64,000 nt of DNA from Heliopora coerulea (taxonomy: Eukaryota > Cnidaria > Anthozoa > Scleralcyonacea > Helioporidae). A program made the position numbers and the translations under genes. Of the stretch, positions 10,856-25,789 are shown in pieces. The DNA lies in assembly GCA_030142905.1 (NCBI GenBank), contig JASJOG010000025.1, positions 1,659,501 to 1,723,500 of the forward strand. The letters are read 5' to 3'. Within the stretch, counting starts at the first letter, position 1. Each line of letters begins with the position of its first letter. The notes under the pieces are model-generated. The model was not told where the DNA came from. It saw only the letters and a program-made list of their open reading frames with translations, and did not search any database.

Positions 10856-12212
10856 CAGTGAACACGATTTCCATATCGGGAATGCTAACTGGCCAATGTA
10901 ATTGCAAAGCCCAGATGCCCGCCCATCGACGGTAATTTTGTACCAGTGAACTCAATTTCAATATCTGGAATGCTAACTGACCAATGAAAAGTGAAGCCAA
11001 GATGGCCGCCCACGGAGGCCAATTTTGTACGTCAGTTTCAGTCCCCTACGCGGGTTTGTACGTCAGTTTTAGTCTCCCACGCGACTTTTTACATTTTCTG
11101 ACGAGTTTTCTTTGGAAATACACACAAAACATGTCTTCAAAATATAGAAATAAGTTTAAGAATTTTAAATATATTTCGACAAAGTCAAACTGAGTTACAG
11201 GTTACATGTTTTCACGAAAATAAATTACGAAACATACAAGAAACCTGGTAAAACAGTCTCGAAAAGTTACTTGAGGAAACTACTAAGTGCAAGTCCTTTT
11301 TTTACCGTTAGTTTGCCATTTTCAGACAATTTAGTACACTTCTTAGGCCACACAGCAATAATGAATCCTTTTAAATGCTGGATTATGTAAAATTGGTCCA
11401 GTAGTATTTTGTCTAAACACTTTTTCCATGGTTGGGAATGTTTTCGAAGCCAAACCAAACAAAACCTAAAGATTAAGGTCGTGCAAAGGACTGGAACTGA
11501 CGTACAAGACCGCGAAGAGGACTGAAACTGCCGTCCAAAATTTCCCTCCCTGGGCGGCCATCTTGGCTTCACTTTTTGCACGAGCGAATGACTGGGAGTT
11601 AGCATTCCAGATATGGAAATTGAGTTCACTGTTTTGTACATCAGTTTTAGTCTACTACGCGGTCTTTTACATCAGTTTTAGTCTCCCACGCGACATTTTA
11701 CACTTTCTTGAAGAACTTTCTTTGAAAATACCCACAAAATATTTCTTCAAAAGACAAAAACGAGTTTAAGAATTTCAAATATATTAAGACAAAGTCAAAT
11801 CTGGTTACAGGTTATATATTTTCACGAAAATAAATTACCAAACTATCGAGAAACCTGACAAAACGGCCTCGAAAAATTACTTTAGGAAACTACCAAGCAC
11901 CCGTCCTCTTTTCACCGTTAGTTTATCGTGTTCAGACAATTTAGCACACTTCTTGAGCCACTCGGCATTTTTAAATTCTTTTGAATACTCAATTATGCAA
12001 AATTGGTCCAGTAATATTTGGGTCTTGAACACTTCTTCCGTGGTTGGGAATGTTTTTGAAGCCGAACTCAACAAAAACTAATAACTGAAGTCGTGTAAAG
12101 GACTGAAATTGACGTACAAAATTTCTCTCCATGGACAGCCATCTTGGCTTCACTTTTTCCCCGTCCAAATGACTGGGAGTTAGCATTCCAGATGTGGAAA
12201 TCGAGTTCACTG
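10856..12212. mobile_element. Long-TIR hAT-like MITE, copy C (host of copy B)
   Basis: Outer element starting CAGTGAACACG and ending GAGTTCACTG. It is flanked by ATGAAAAC (10848-10855) and ATGAGAAC (12213-12220), 7 of 8 bases matching. It is split by insertion of copy B at 10944-11631. Without that insert it is about 660 bp, the family size. A short duplicated stretch (about 10801-10855) precedes it. Confidence 0.8.
10944..11631. mobile_element. Long-TIR hAT-like MITE, copy B (nested)
   Basis: A 688-bp copy with CAGTGAACTC termini and a perfect 8-bp duplication TTTTGTAC (10936-10943 and 11632-11639). It was inserted inside the left TIR of copy C, a sister of the same family. Orientation is opposite to copy A, judged by the internal sequence. 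Confidence 0.9.
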
Positions 12213-12383
12213 ATGAGAACTCGCAGTCTAGGTATATTGTACAGGTCAGTGGTACAGCGTCAACCTTGTTCTCAAGGTCTCTTCTTTACTCCCAGCTTGT
12301 TTCTAGGTAAGATGTTCGGCACAGTACAATCGCCAACATAGGAAAAGTATATCGCGACCCTGTCCCTGTCACCAACGTTGGTA

Positions 12384-12807
12384 TTAATCTGGCAAATCAT
12401 TCGGCCTAATATCAACAGTCAGCCTATTGTATTTTTCTCTCACAAGAAGCAAAAGTATGGTCGTGGCTGCACAAGTAACCATGGTTACGTACGTCATCCA
12501 TTTGGCACCAAAATGGCCCATTGAAATAATCAAGAATATTCCCTGAAGAAAATAATCATTAAACTTGATGGCAGATGTTGTGATTCCCTCAGCAACTGGA
12601 TAAGCCATTTCTGCTCCCAATTCAAAGAAGAAAGGTACAGCTCCATTCAAGGAGAATCCAGTCAAACCAAACACAATGCAGATTACAGCTTTACGGAAAG
12701 GGATGACTTTAGTAAAGATTAAGCAAATGATCAGGATGGAAAATGTCGCACAGGCCATGAACACAATCAGGAACTCCTTCAAATAGCCAGTAAAATGACC
12801 TGCAGAT
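12384..12807 (-). CDS. SLC49A4-like: SLC49A4-like copy A, coding exon 3
   Basis: 424 bp from [12 protein letters not shown] to the stop TAA at 12386-12384, encoding the last four helices and the short tail NDLPD. The acceptor is TTTTCAG. No clear AATAAA is seen in the next 170 bases before MITE copy C. Confidence 0.9.
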
Positions 12808-15800
12808 CTGAAAATAAGGACGTGAGTCAAGTAAAACCAACATAATCACTTTTGACTTTTGAAGACACAAAATGAAAACAAATTGGAAAACGATAGCAAA
12901 TGAAAGGGGATATAACTCAATTTAAGAATTGAAAAATGAATTGTCCTAAGTTAGAAAATAAGATATTTTTCTTGTTTCTTGTGGCAATTATTACCCCGGG
13001 AAATTGGTGAAAGCGTATGGAACGCCAAGTATCCAAAAATAATTAAACGTAAGTTATATGATAAAATGACTCAGAATGTCGCTTTTTACAAACAATAAAG
13101 AAACAAAACTTACTTTATATCTAACCATGAGTTGCCATTTCAGTCATGGCTTGATATAATGCAAAGCGACGCAATTTCATTACGTGAAACCATTAGCGTA
13201 ACCAAGTGGGGACAGGGGGGCAGTTGCCTTCCACTTTTCGTCTTGAGTAGGTCTGTCGGTACATCCAGTACGTTTGTCGCTACATTAAGACCGTCTGTTC
13301 CGACTCCCGTTTGCGTTTGAATTATCAAATTAAAAATTTTTAAATGCAGGTAAGCTCTGGCGAGAGTTAAGTAGGGGAAAGACGTTCAATACAAAATTTG
13401 TTATGCAATATTTACTCATGAATACATTTTATGAAGTTCACATATTGATTGATTGATTGATTGATTGATCGATCTACTTATTCATTCATTTATTTATTTA
13501 AGCTTATTTTAAAACGGTAACCTTCCAGACAAAATTTACATCAGTTTTCGAAGGGGCCGTTTCTACATTATACAACTATATACAAATTAAAAAGGTCCCT
13601 ATGTACATATTTATTGGTTAATGAAATAGTGTTCATCTAACTATGTAAATTTTAGCTAAATTTCTGACAAAAGTAATTAATTAGGTAGAACAAAAAACTG
13701 TTTTGTATAAATAATACATTTCAATGATTCTGAGTTATTTTAAGATATATTGATGATATAAGATAAATTGAATGATGTAAGGTATATTGAATGATACCGA
13801 TCAATCACCTCATCTCTGTATTAACATTATTTTAAGAGTATTTACATTTCAGTAAAATATTGTCACTTTGTTGGATCTCTATACTAAAATGATATCGACG
13901 AAACGACACGGATAACCAACACTTTTCGGGTAATTTTTCTCTTAACAATATACATGAAAAATTCTCGATTCTGATTGGCTAAGAGCACTGCTATTTTGAA
14001 GGTAACACAGTTCCGAAAAAAGATAATACAGTAATTTGCATTGAATTAGCTTTTTTTTGAGCCTGTATTAGTTTTTCATTCATATCATTAATTGGAAGTA
14101 GCATGATTTTGAATGATCGATGAACGTTCGTCAAGCTCTTACCCCAGAAAAACGATTTCTGAGCCCCACCTGGGGATAGAACCCGTTGCGGGTTATTTAA
14201 CCTCAGAAACCATTTGTCTGAGGTTAGAACATGACGAATGTTCATCTCTCATCCAAGATATCTCCAAGATCCCCCAATTCCAAAATATATATCTCATCAA
14301 TAACATTATTAACAACTCGTGGCTGCCGCTTAGGTTGCATGTATGTCGAACTTGTACCTTAGCTCGCCATCTGAGTCTTGGTAGCATAATGGTTAGAGCG
14401 TCTCACCATTCATCAGAAGGTTATGGGTTCGATCCCCGTCTGGGGCTCAGAAATCGTTTTTCTGAGGTAAGAGCTTGACGGACGTTCATCTATCATTCAG
14501 GGTATCTCCAAGTTCCCAAATTTCCAACATAGTTTAGTCAAAAACTATGTTGGAAATTTAAACCACCTCGTTTTAAAAATTGCTCGGGAAATGAGGACAA
14601 TTTAAATTTCCTTTAAATAGTTGATATTCATAATTTTCCCACGTTTTGTCAACTGATGCTATTCACCTTTTGAAGGTGGGAGACTGGACTGTGAGTTTAC
14701 ACACCTAGCCACGATAAAACGAAGGATTTTGACGCAATTACATTCTCAGTTGCCATGGCAATTGTGAAGTTATCATTTCATAATACCCTGAGGATGATTC
14801 TGAAATAGAATTGAAACACTGCACATCCAATCTCATGGATAGCGTTAAGTTGTCGCGAGAATATTTCGTGCACTTAAATTGGATAAAAACTCGCCTCCAA
14901 TCCCTGTGGACTCGATAGCTCAACAGGTAGAGCGGCGGACCGGTATCCCGAAGGTGCGAGTTCAAATCCCGCTCGAGTCAACATTTTTCAGTTGACTTCA
15001 GGCATAATCAAGGGGTCCGGTTGATTGTTCCATCTGAAAATACCATGCGATATTTCACTATATTCAAGGATATAAAATCTGCTGTGGTTTAAGTGCTGAC
15101 AATGTTCAACTGCACCATCTGTGACTTTGATTTTCTGTTCTGATGCTATTTTTTACCACTTTATTCTTGCTGTTTTTTACCGCTTTATTCTCGCTATTTT
15201 TATGGTTAATGGTGAATTGTTGTTTTAGTTCGAGTTATTTCTACACAGGCAGTCAAAAAGAACTACTCAAACAAAAAGAACATAGTTTATTAAATAAATA
15301 CAATGCAAAACACAATGACGCCAGATACAGCTATCCAAATTATTAATAAGGGAAGATTTAATAGCTAGCGGGCCCTCCTTTAGCCTTGATGATCTCTTCA
15401 CATCTTCTTGGCATGCTGTCAATCAAATTGACCAGACAGTCGTGACGAAATTCTTTCCAGGCATCATTGATAGCTCTCCAAAGTTCTCCCATGTTTGCTG
15501 GGTTTTTCTTTTGGATAACTCTCTTCAGATGGTCCCACATATTTTCAATTGGATTGAGATCTGGTGACTGAGCTGGCCATTCCATCACAGTAACATTCTC
15601 GTTGTGAAACCATTGTTGCACCAATCTGGATGTGTGGCATGTTGCGTTATCTTGCTGGAATATCCAGTTTCTGGGCATTGACAGCGTGTGAGTGGATGAG
15701 ATGAGTGCATTTTCCAGGATACCAACGTATCCTTCACCATCTAACCTTCCGTTGACCTTCACAAGCATGCCTACACATTTTTGATTGATGCAGCCCCACA

Positions 15801-18800
15801 CCATGATTCCTCAACCTCCATGTCTTACAGTCGATCGGATGCAGTTTTGTCATAATGCTTCCCCTGCCATTCTCTGCATACAAACACGACCATCACACCT
15901 GTGCAGCAGAAATCTTGATTCATCACTGAAAATGACTCTAGACCACATCCTTGCACTCCAGTCTTTGTGCGACCTTGTAAACTGCAGATGGGCTTTCTTG
16001 TGACGAGAAGTAAGGCGTGGCTTTTGCCTAGATTTGTACCCATTCAGATCTGCTTCCCTCAGCCTTCTCCTAGCCGTTGAAGACGAAACATTTACTCCGT
16101 GTTCAATCTGCATCTCTGCTCTAATCTCCGGGGCGGCCTTAAAACTTTCTGATTTGCTTTTTCTGACCATTATTCTGTCCTCTTTAGCAGTTGTTTTCCT
16201 CTTTTGCCCAGGAATTTTCTTATCTCTTACAGTGCTAATGTCTTGTTGCTTCTTTAAGATGTCACTTACGCTCTTTTGACTGCACCCAACTCGAATGGCG
16301 ATCTCTCTTTGTGTGTATCCCTCCTCTGATAGTGCCAACGCTTTTGCACAGTTCTCTAGGCTTATTCCTGGCTTTGGAGCCATAAGTCCTTCCACTTTTC
16401 CAGTTTTCTTGCTGCACCAATCGATGATTTGAACCTTCTGATAAATTCCAGAGAGACCAAATCTGTCCCTGCAAACTGCTTATAATGGCAAAAACCTTCT
16501 GGAAAATTGTGGAACTTGCTCAAAAGATATGGAAATTGAGTTTTCTGTCATGCAGTTTAACTAAAGTATTTAGGTCCAGTCTATAGCAATGTGAACCCTA
16601 TGCAATGAGAAAAACTGAGCTTGAGTAGTTCTTTTTGACTGCCAGTGCATTTCTTTTATAAAGAGTTCTAATATTTGGCTCAAAATAACAGAAAATGCCA
16701 GCTTAAAAGGCCTGGTGAACTATCTCAACCACTGGAAACTTCAGTTTTCACTCAGGAATACTATTGGCAAAAAATATCGCTACATTTCTTAATCAAAATT
16801 ATGGTTTCAATGTTATTAGCAATCTGGGTCAAAACTCGTGATGGTTTCGGATGATTCTTGTAACCAAGTTGATTTTATATGAGCACTGAAAGTATATACA
16901 TAATTTTGTTTTAGTGTCCTTAAACTATAAGCAACTAGAGGAAAATCAAATATTTTATCGGTGTGAAAGACTGAAAAATCGTGTTCAGGCATTCAGCAAA
17001 AACAATATTAAAATGTTACGTGAAGAAACGCATTTACAATACAAATACTAATGTTTAAAAGAAAGGAGAACTATACCCCTCTGTTTTTGTTGTGTGTTTT
17101 CTTTTTAAAAAAATCTTGTCTGCCGAAAAACCAGCCGTAGAAAAATACTTGGAAATAATTTCACAAGCCCACCATTTTGAAATTGTTTACCCGGCCCAGA
17201 CCGCCTTGTTTACATTCCGCACTTTTTTCGCGCATGGTTAATACAAAATGCCCACCTGTTCCCTGGGACCAGGTCGTCACTTGTGAAGATAAGGTCGAGT
17301 GTTCTGTTCAAATGACTCAGAAAGAACTCTTCTAAGACAAATGGGTAACTATCTCCAGTCGAAACGTCACTGCACTTGGTTACAACACGTGACTGAGGAG
17401 ATCACGTGTAAAGATACCATAGGTGGTATCTAGGCGATAGATGTCACGCGTGAAGACAGAATCGAGAGTTCTGTTGAAAGGACTCAGAAACAGCCCCTCA
17501 AAGACACGAGTAACTATCTCCTGTCGAAGGGCCGCTGCACTTGGTCAAAACACGTGACGGCGGAGATCACGTGTGACGATACCATAGCTCATTGCACGTG
17601 ACGCCCACCATCCCGCGTGAAGACAGGACTGAGTGCTCTGTTACAATGACTAAGCAAGAACCCTTCTAAAACATAACAAATCTCAACTTACATAGAAAAG
17701 ACAATTCCAGAAAATGCACCACTGACGATTGCTATAAATCCTAACCACCCGGCAAATGTTTGACCCAAGCCGAATTCTGACAAATTTTGATCCAAAACAG
17801 CGCACCATCCATTGTAAACACCAGTGCCTGCCCCATAAAGCAACGCCAGTAACAGAAAATTGGGATCTTTTAACAGTTTTTTCCAACCTTTCAGGGTGTC
17901 TTCTCTTCCAGCTCCAGATGATCGACTTGGAGGTATTGGAGGTCGTGCTGGATAATAAACTATTATTCCAAGAAATAAAACAGCCGTAAGACCAGCTTCG
18001 GTATACAGGAGTTGATTTATTTGCCCAGAATAAGCATCCCTCTGAGTTGAATTTAACACGAAATTATCACCCTGTTTTGGAATGTCCGAGGACGCAACAT
18101 CGTCAACCATAAGAGGGCCAACAATGAACGACAAAGCATTTCCTATGAATGAACCGGCCACTGCTATGGCTGTAGATGTAGTACGTTGGTTGCTAGGAAA
18201 CCATGTAGCCGACAACAGCACTCCACCTGACAGCGGCACAGGAGCTATAAGTCCCGACAAAGATTGGCCCACACATATTAACACAGTCCTGATCGTCCAA
18301 TTTCCAGCGGTCGGAACACATCTTAATGTCGCACCAAAAAACTGAAATCCAGCAGCCAATAAAACTGAGATACGTAAACCTTGAAAAATGAAAAACAAAC
18401 CCAGTAACGTGATAAAAAATATACTGGTAAAATAGAACACCGTTTTAAAACTCGACTCGCAGAGCACTCTTAACACTTCAAAATCAGTGCGGTAGCACAA
18501 CACTTTTTTAACTGCCCCTACGCTCAATATCTTTCACACATCAACGTCCTCTATGACAATCTCCATTCTTCAAATCTCATCTCTCCTAATATTGAAAATC
18601 TAGTCTTTAGTAACTTTGGAACCCTTCACGCTTGTAAATCTAACAATACTAATCGATTACTTATTAAAGAAGCACTTTTAATTAAACTCCATAAGCCTGA
18701 ATTGAACAGTGGTATAAAGGCTAGCAAAGAACTTTCTCTCTTTTAATGCTTGCAAATCTGTAATATAATCCTCCCTGTCGTTGAATAATTTATTGATGAT

Positions 18801-18808
18801 GTCATCCT

Positions 18809-18872
<64 letters not shown>

Positions 18873-21800
18873 CATGAATTTGTATCACTCAGCAAGCCTT
18901 GTAATTCATATGGTTTGATAATGACCCTGAAATAGAGTCGAAATATTACCGTGTTACTTCTTGTCTATTCTTTCTCTACTTGAATTACAAGTTAAGAATG
19001 ACATTTTTCGGAATCTGTTTTATTTTGCATTTGCTTAAACCCAATAGTACCATCAATTTTTTCCATGTAAGATTTACTGTTGTTTCACCGTTGATCATAA
19101 AAATATTCAAACATTCCAAGGTATCTGGAGAACCAAAGCAAAAGATAACTGCCTTGCATAAACTGAAAGTCGTATAGCAATTTTAATAATGAGAATTTTA
19201 ATGTAGCAATTTTAATAAGTTAATACCAGGCCAAATCGTTGCCGCCGAAAAGTTATCTGACTTTAATCTTTAATTAAAATTCTTTTGACACGGTTGCTTA
19301 TTCAGTCATAGGAAATGGTTTTCAAAGGGCCGTGTTATACAATAAAACAAGAGCTCAACCTAAGCTACTATCCTAAGTAATTATCTACAAATATCATTTA
19401 TACTATTACTAATATTCCAAACTATTATAGATAATTAAATTACACTATGTCATTAAATTTCGTCAACCATTTTACCCAGGTTTACGTGCTGGTATTTTCT
19501 ATCCGACGCTTACAAGATGATCTTGGTAACATTTGGAAATTTTCAGATATTTCGCTGGGTAATTCGTTCCATGCCTTTGCAGCTCTGTATGAGAAGTTTC
19601 TTTTAAGAAAATTTGTGTTTAGTCTGAGCAGAAATAACTTAGTATTGTTGCTTCGTAAATGATAGTTCTCATTCTCACATTTACTAAATAACTCAGTGAG
19701 ATAACTTGGTAGTTGCCCCATTAAAGCTTTAAAAGTCACCATTCTTTGTCGTTTTTTTAAAATCTTCTCAATAGGTGTCCAACCAAGATTTTCTAGTATT
19801 TCAGTGGAACGAATATCGTATGTCTCACCAATTATCATGCGAACCGCTCTCTTTGTAACTTTGATAATTTATTTATATTGGTGCTACAACCATCGTTCCA
19901 AATTGTCGAGCAATAGTAGAAGTGGGCCAAGTAGTAGAGTGACTACTCCAGCAGGGAATCGAATTCAAACACCGACCTATGTACACTGGACTGAGTGGCT
20001 AGATTACGTTTGAGCTGCGAGACGTTTCCCCAAAAAGATGGCGTCGCCTTTGAAATTTATAGGTCCCTCTGTTAATGGCAGCGACCACTGACCTGTGTTT
20101 TCAACGTAATCGTGGACGATTTGTGAGTCTTTTTAATCTGTTTTAACCAGTGAACTCAATTTCCATATCTGGAGTGCTAACTGGCCAATGAAAAGTGAAG
20201 CCAAGATGACCGACCATGGAGGCCAATATTGGACGTCAGCTTCAGTCTCCTACGCGGGCTTGTACGTCAGTTTTAGTCTCCCACGCAACTTTCTACATTT
20301 TCTGAAGAGTTTTCTTTGGAAATACACACAAAACATGTCTTCAAAACATAGAAATAAGTTTAAGAATTTCAAATATATTTCGACAAAGTCAAACCCAGTT
20401 ACAGGTTATACATTTTCACGAAAATAAATTATCAAACTCACGAGAAACCTGATAAAACGGTCTCGAAAAATTACTTGAAGAAACTACTGAGTGCACTTCC
20501 TTTTTTACCGTTAGTTCACCATCTTCTGACAATTTAGTACACTTCTTAGGCCACACGGTAATAATAAACCTTTTAAACACTCGATTATGTAAAATTGGTG
20601 CTGTAGTATTTCGTCTGAACACCTTTTCCATGGTTGGGAATGTTTTCGAAGCCGAACCAAACAAAAACTAAAGATTAAAGTTGTGCAAAGGACTGGAACT
20701 GACGTACAAGACCGCGAACAGAACTAAAACTGACGTCCAAAATTTCCCTCTATGGGCGGCCATCTTGGCTTCACTTTTTGCCCATCCAAATGATTGGGAG
20801 TTAGCTTTCCAGATATGAAAATTGAGTTCACTGGTTTTAACTTGTTGAATGTCCTCTCACAGGCAATGGACACTGCATTTGTCAACAATATTTGAAGAAG
20901 CACTGATAGATTGAGAAAAACATCATTTCCAAGGCTGATAATGAATTTTAACATCTGATTTGGGCAGGAGTGGCGCCACGAAAATTCCCCGACATAGGGA
21001 CTAAATTGTCTAGAGTAGATCGGACTACTTCTCGTTTTACCCATCGCTTTAATTGACAATTAACCAGTCCATAAATTAATCTACAAAACAACCAATTCGA
21101 TTGTGACATACATGTAAGACTTGAGCGAGTGTGATTTGTTTTATGTAATAAATTTTTGCAACGAACTTAACGACGCCCGTGTGTTCGATTCGAGCTGTAC
21201 TCCATAGTAGTTATATTCAATTGACTGGCAAACATACAACAATCTTCTTGCTGAACAATAGTTAAAATGACACCATAAAATTGACAATTATATACATGGC
21301 TAACTTGCCCAATGCTTTAGCACTTGTCACTCGAAGGTGGAAATTTCTTTGAAAGAACATTGAAAGTACCGTGAATCCTGCTACGAAAACGGATGTCACA
21401 AACATTAACTCAAAATGTGTATATTCTCCAGATTACTGAGATAATTTCCTTGCACAACGTTGAAATACATTCTCAGACTGCTACAAACTCGGACCGTTTC
21501 GACCCATGCGGAGATTGCACCTTCTGCTTTGAGTATGCGCACTAGTTTTGAATACAATCTCAGCACGGTGACAATCTCAGACAGCCACATCTGAGCCACA
21601 CATTCTTGATAATTTCATAATTTGAAGGTCGAAAATGAACGGTCAACCTAGTCAGTCAGTTTTGCATTTGATATAATTCAAGTATCTGATTACAGACTCA
21701 AAAATTAAAACGTATGGGTCTTCTGACAAATACATTTTGTTGACTTCCAAGGGGTGGCGCCAGGACATCCTTCACGTAAGGGCTAAGATCTGCAACAAGT

Positions 21801-24420
21801 GGGAAAAACGAATGGATCCGGGGTCTTTTACCTTAAAATTTTCGTAATTTTTGAAGGTTTAATATTCCATGTCGTCTTAGTGAGAAATAATGCAACAACT
21901 GACAACAGCATGTTACATGTGGAAAACTGGCTAGATCGATAACAAAGAATTCCAACGTTTCGAGCAAAGGCCCTTCGTCAGAGAAAGAAGCGTTCAGAGT
22001 GTCCGAGAAAGAACAAGTTTCTTCCTCTGACGAAGGACCTTTGCTCGAAACATTGGAATTTTTCGAGATCATTCACGGCTGTTGGTATCTTTAAACTTTT
22101 TACCTTATTTAACACTGTCTGCGCAGTATTCTATTTTTATAACATAGATCGATAACAGATACACTAGTTTGTATGGAATATAAATGTTATTTTTATAACT
22201 GTATATGAACTATCAACGGTAACAAAGTAAATACTTGCACTTTCCAATCATGAAATACTGTACAAATGAAAAGAAAACACTTTATCTCATGTAATTTACA
22301 GGAAAAAGGACTAACTTTGGACGAAGGGTATATTCGATGGAATATTGTAGCATTTACACTCAAGAGCTAAAATTTAAGTAAATATTTCTGATGAAGGGAA
22401 ATTTTCGAGTGTCTGAATGATTTTAAGACCCAACTGGGACCTGGTGCGAAAAATGCAACATTGGGCTGATTTCTTCTTCCCCTTCGTTCCCCAACAAATT
22501 GTTAGTTTCTCCCTAACAAGAGGGCTAAGGTTCCCTGATGCAGGGTGCAGCCCCTTCTGTCCCCCCCTCTGGTGCCACCCCTGGCTGACCACTTTGATAT
22601 TCTGCCGAGTCGAGAAGAGCATTTTCCAATTCTCAACTTCAACATAAAAGTCATAGCCATTGATAACCCCATTGTAAAATACGGCAAGATTACCACATTT
22701 TTCATTCAAGGTAGCACTGCTCGAGCCTCCGAGCTTCTGCACATCAAGGAGAATTCCGAGTTTGTTATCCAACTTCTTCAAACGTGTGAATCTCTCACCT
22801 ATTTGCATTCATGTTTCATATAATCCATGTTCAACCGATAATGGGTTCAATCCATTAAAAACAATATCAAACAACTAAACACGTGATTTCTCTGAAGAAG
22901 CTCAGAGCAGAAGAGGAAATGCTACTGTTTAACGACTACTCCTAGGCTGGTCCCCTTTTCAAGCTATTCTGGCTAGTGTTTGTTGTAAGTTGAATACGGG
23001 ATACTAAATCCCAAACAGTTCAGTTGCTCATATTGTATCTATTACATGCAATGTTACTGCAGCAGTTATGAAATTGCACAGAGAAGGATGGGATTTTTAG
23101 GTGACAGGCAAACTTAGGATTACATTAATTTTAGCGCTACCAATGTGCCAAATGGTAACAAGGCAGGGCCCAAAATTAACTTTTTAAGTAGGTTGTCCAC
23201 TGGGCAACCATCTTTAACGATCTAGCAACCCAAGATGAAATGTAACCATCAAGTTTGGGTGTTATGGCACACTGGTAAAACGTAAGAAAAGATGATGGAG
23301 AATATGAACATTCAGAATGGTGTGGACAAATCATTGAATAACCAATGTACTGGTTGTATAGTTGTACCTTTTCTCTTACCAATATCTTGAACTAAAATTA
23401 TGATTTTTTTAATCTTATTATCAATTGTCCAAGAGGTTTGGTAGCTTGAAACATGATCGTCTAGTGGGCAACCACTTTTGCATTTTGGTGGTCAGTGTTA
23501 CATTCTGGTCATTTCTGATGACTGGACAACCATAAATTTCAGACCTTGAACACTGGCACTGACAAAAACAACACCAAACAAAAGGTAAAAGCTTAACTCT
23601 TCTACAGTAGATCCACATCCAACTTTTTAAATTTTACTCTGGCTAACACCAGACATTTTTACTTCTCAAGGGGAGATGTCTTGGACCAGAAAGGGTTAAG
23701 AGCACTTTGATTAACTCTTTTTGGTGAGCATTCAATTTTTTAATTTTACTTTGGCTAACACAGGACAATTTAACTCATCAAGTGCAGATGTCTTGGCCAA
23801 AAAAATAGATTAACCTGGACCCAGAACATAGACAAAAATGAGATTTTAAAGCAGCAGGCAACACTAAGATTACAAAGAGGGTAAGAGATAGGGTGATAGG
23901 AAGAAAAATATAGTCAGCATATGTTTTAGTGAGTACCACTTTCACTACCAAAACCTATTGTTCAGTATAGCTTCCCATTTTTTTTATTATAAATTATATG
24001 TAATATTGAAAAACCAAGCAGAAGTGCTTTACTGGGATTTCGAATACTCAATAGTAATTCAAGAGGAAAATACAATGGAAAATCATAACTGTACCATGTC
24101 TTTAAAAGTGATAAAAAGACATGCTTGACTTTCTCTTGATTTTCTTGCTGAGAAAAGACTAATTTTTAAACTTTCTTTGTAAAAAAGCATATTAAGGGCT
24201 TCATTTTTGAAGTCATTTAAAAAACTCACAGTACATGCTTTATTGGATCTATTGTATCACTGGATATTGTATTATTGGATAATGTATGTAGTTGTATTTT
24301 CCTCATGAATTCTTAATTTTATAAAAGTTTTGTACATATACATATAAATATATATAGGTATATAGTTAGACATATGTATATATCTATATATGTTTATATG
24401 TGTATACATGTGTATACATG

Positions 24421-24455
<35 letters not shown>

Positions 24456-24650
24456 CAAAAGCAAAAGTGTATCATACAAGAAACACAGTTGACGATTGGT
24501 TTGAGAGTGCTCGATACCATGTAGGTAGAGCAAAATAACTTTAATAAAGTTAGAAGAGCATTTGCTACTCAGAGTTTGACATGTCTACAATATGATTGTG
24601 ATAGACACGTCAAACTCTGAGTAGCAAACACTCTTCTAACTTTATTAAAG

Positions 24651-24690
<40 letters not shown>

Positions 24691-24761
24691 GTATGTATAT
24701 GTATGTATATGTATGTATATGTATGTGTATGTATGTATATGTGTGTGTATATGTGTGTATA

Positions 24762-24821
<60 letters not shown>

Positions 24822-25745
24822 CATATATACATATATACATATACATACATATATATACACATACACATATACAGTACATATACATATAGCTGTTTGGTCT
24901 CTGAAAAGGAGAGTGCTCAATACAAAGGTGTAGAGCTTTAATAGTCTATTTGGTTAATGTCTAAGCTTTGAGCAACTGCTGTTACACGGTGTTTCATCGC
25001 ATAAGTGTGAAACACCGTGTAACAGCAGTTGCTCAAAGCTTAGACATTAACCAAATAGACTATATATATATACATATATATAACTACAGACGGAACTGTT
25101 TCAGCCTATTGGGGCTCATCAGTGTAGTGCTGATGAGCAGGATGGACTAGCCTACATTATATAGGCAACTCAAATGTCCCACACTTGTGGTACATTATAT
25201 ATATATATATATATATATAATAGACTTGGATATGTCCACTGGATATCCCAACAGTGCTCAACACAAATTAAGTCGTGGAGCTACATATTATATGTTTAAT
25301 GGAAATTTAACATAAAAAAAACTGTGACTCAAGTTTCACATTGCTTGGCGATCTTCAGACTAAAAGTTAAAACTATTTACAGTGATATGTATAAGCAAAT
25401 CAGTTAAGAAATTAGCATAAAATATAGAATATATTACATAAAATATTAAACCTATGGATAAAATTATTTTTATCCATAGGTTATTAGTTCTGATCTTTTT
25501 ATTGAACAAAAGATCAGAACTAATAACAAAGTGTAGGCATGCAGTAAAATTCTTATGTAAATAGATAATTTTATCCATAGGTTTAATATTTTACATAATA
25601 TATTCTATATTTTATGCTAATTTCTTAACTGATTTGCTTATATATATATCACTGTAAATAGTTTTAACTTTTAGTCTGAAGATTGCTGAGCAGCATGAAA
25701 CTCGGAGTCACAGTTTTTTTATATTAAATTTCCATTAAAAGTATA

Positions 25746-25789
<44 letters not shown>

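Noticed and set aside
24569..24941. Six overlapping 68-99 residue frames rich in Tyr, Ile, Val and His
   Set aside because: They are translations of TA/CATA microsatellites in all phases and not genes. The same holds for 51309-51696 and 58810-59087.
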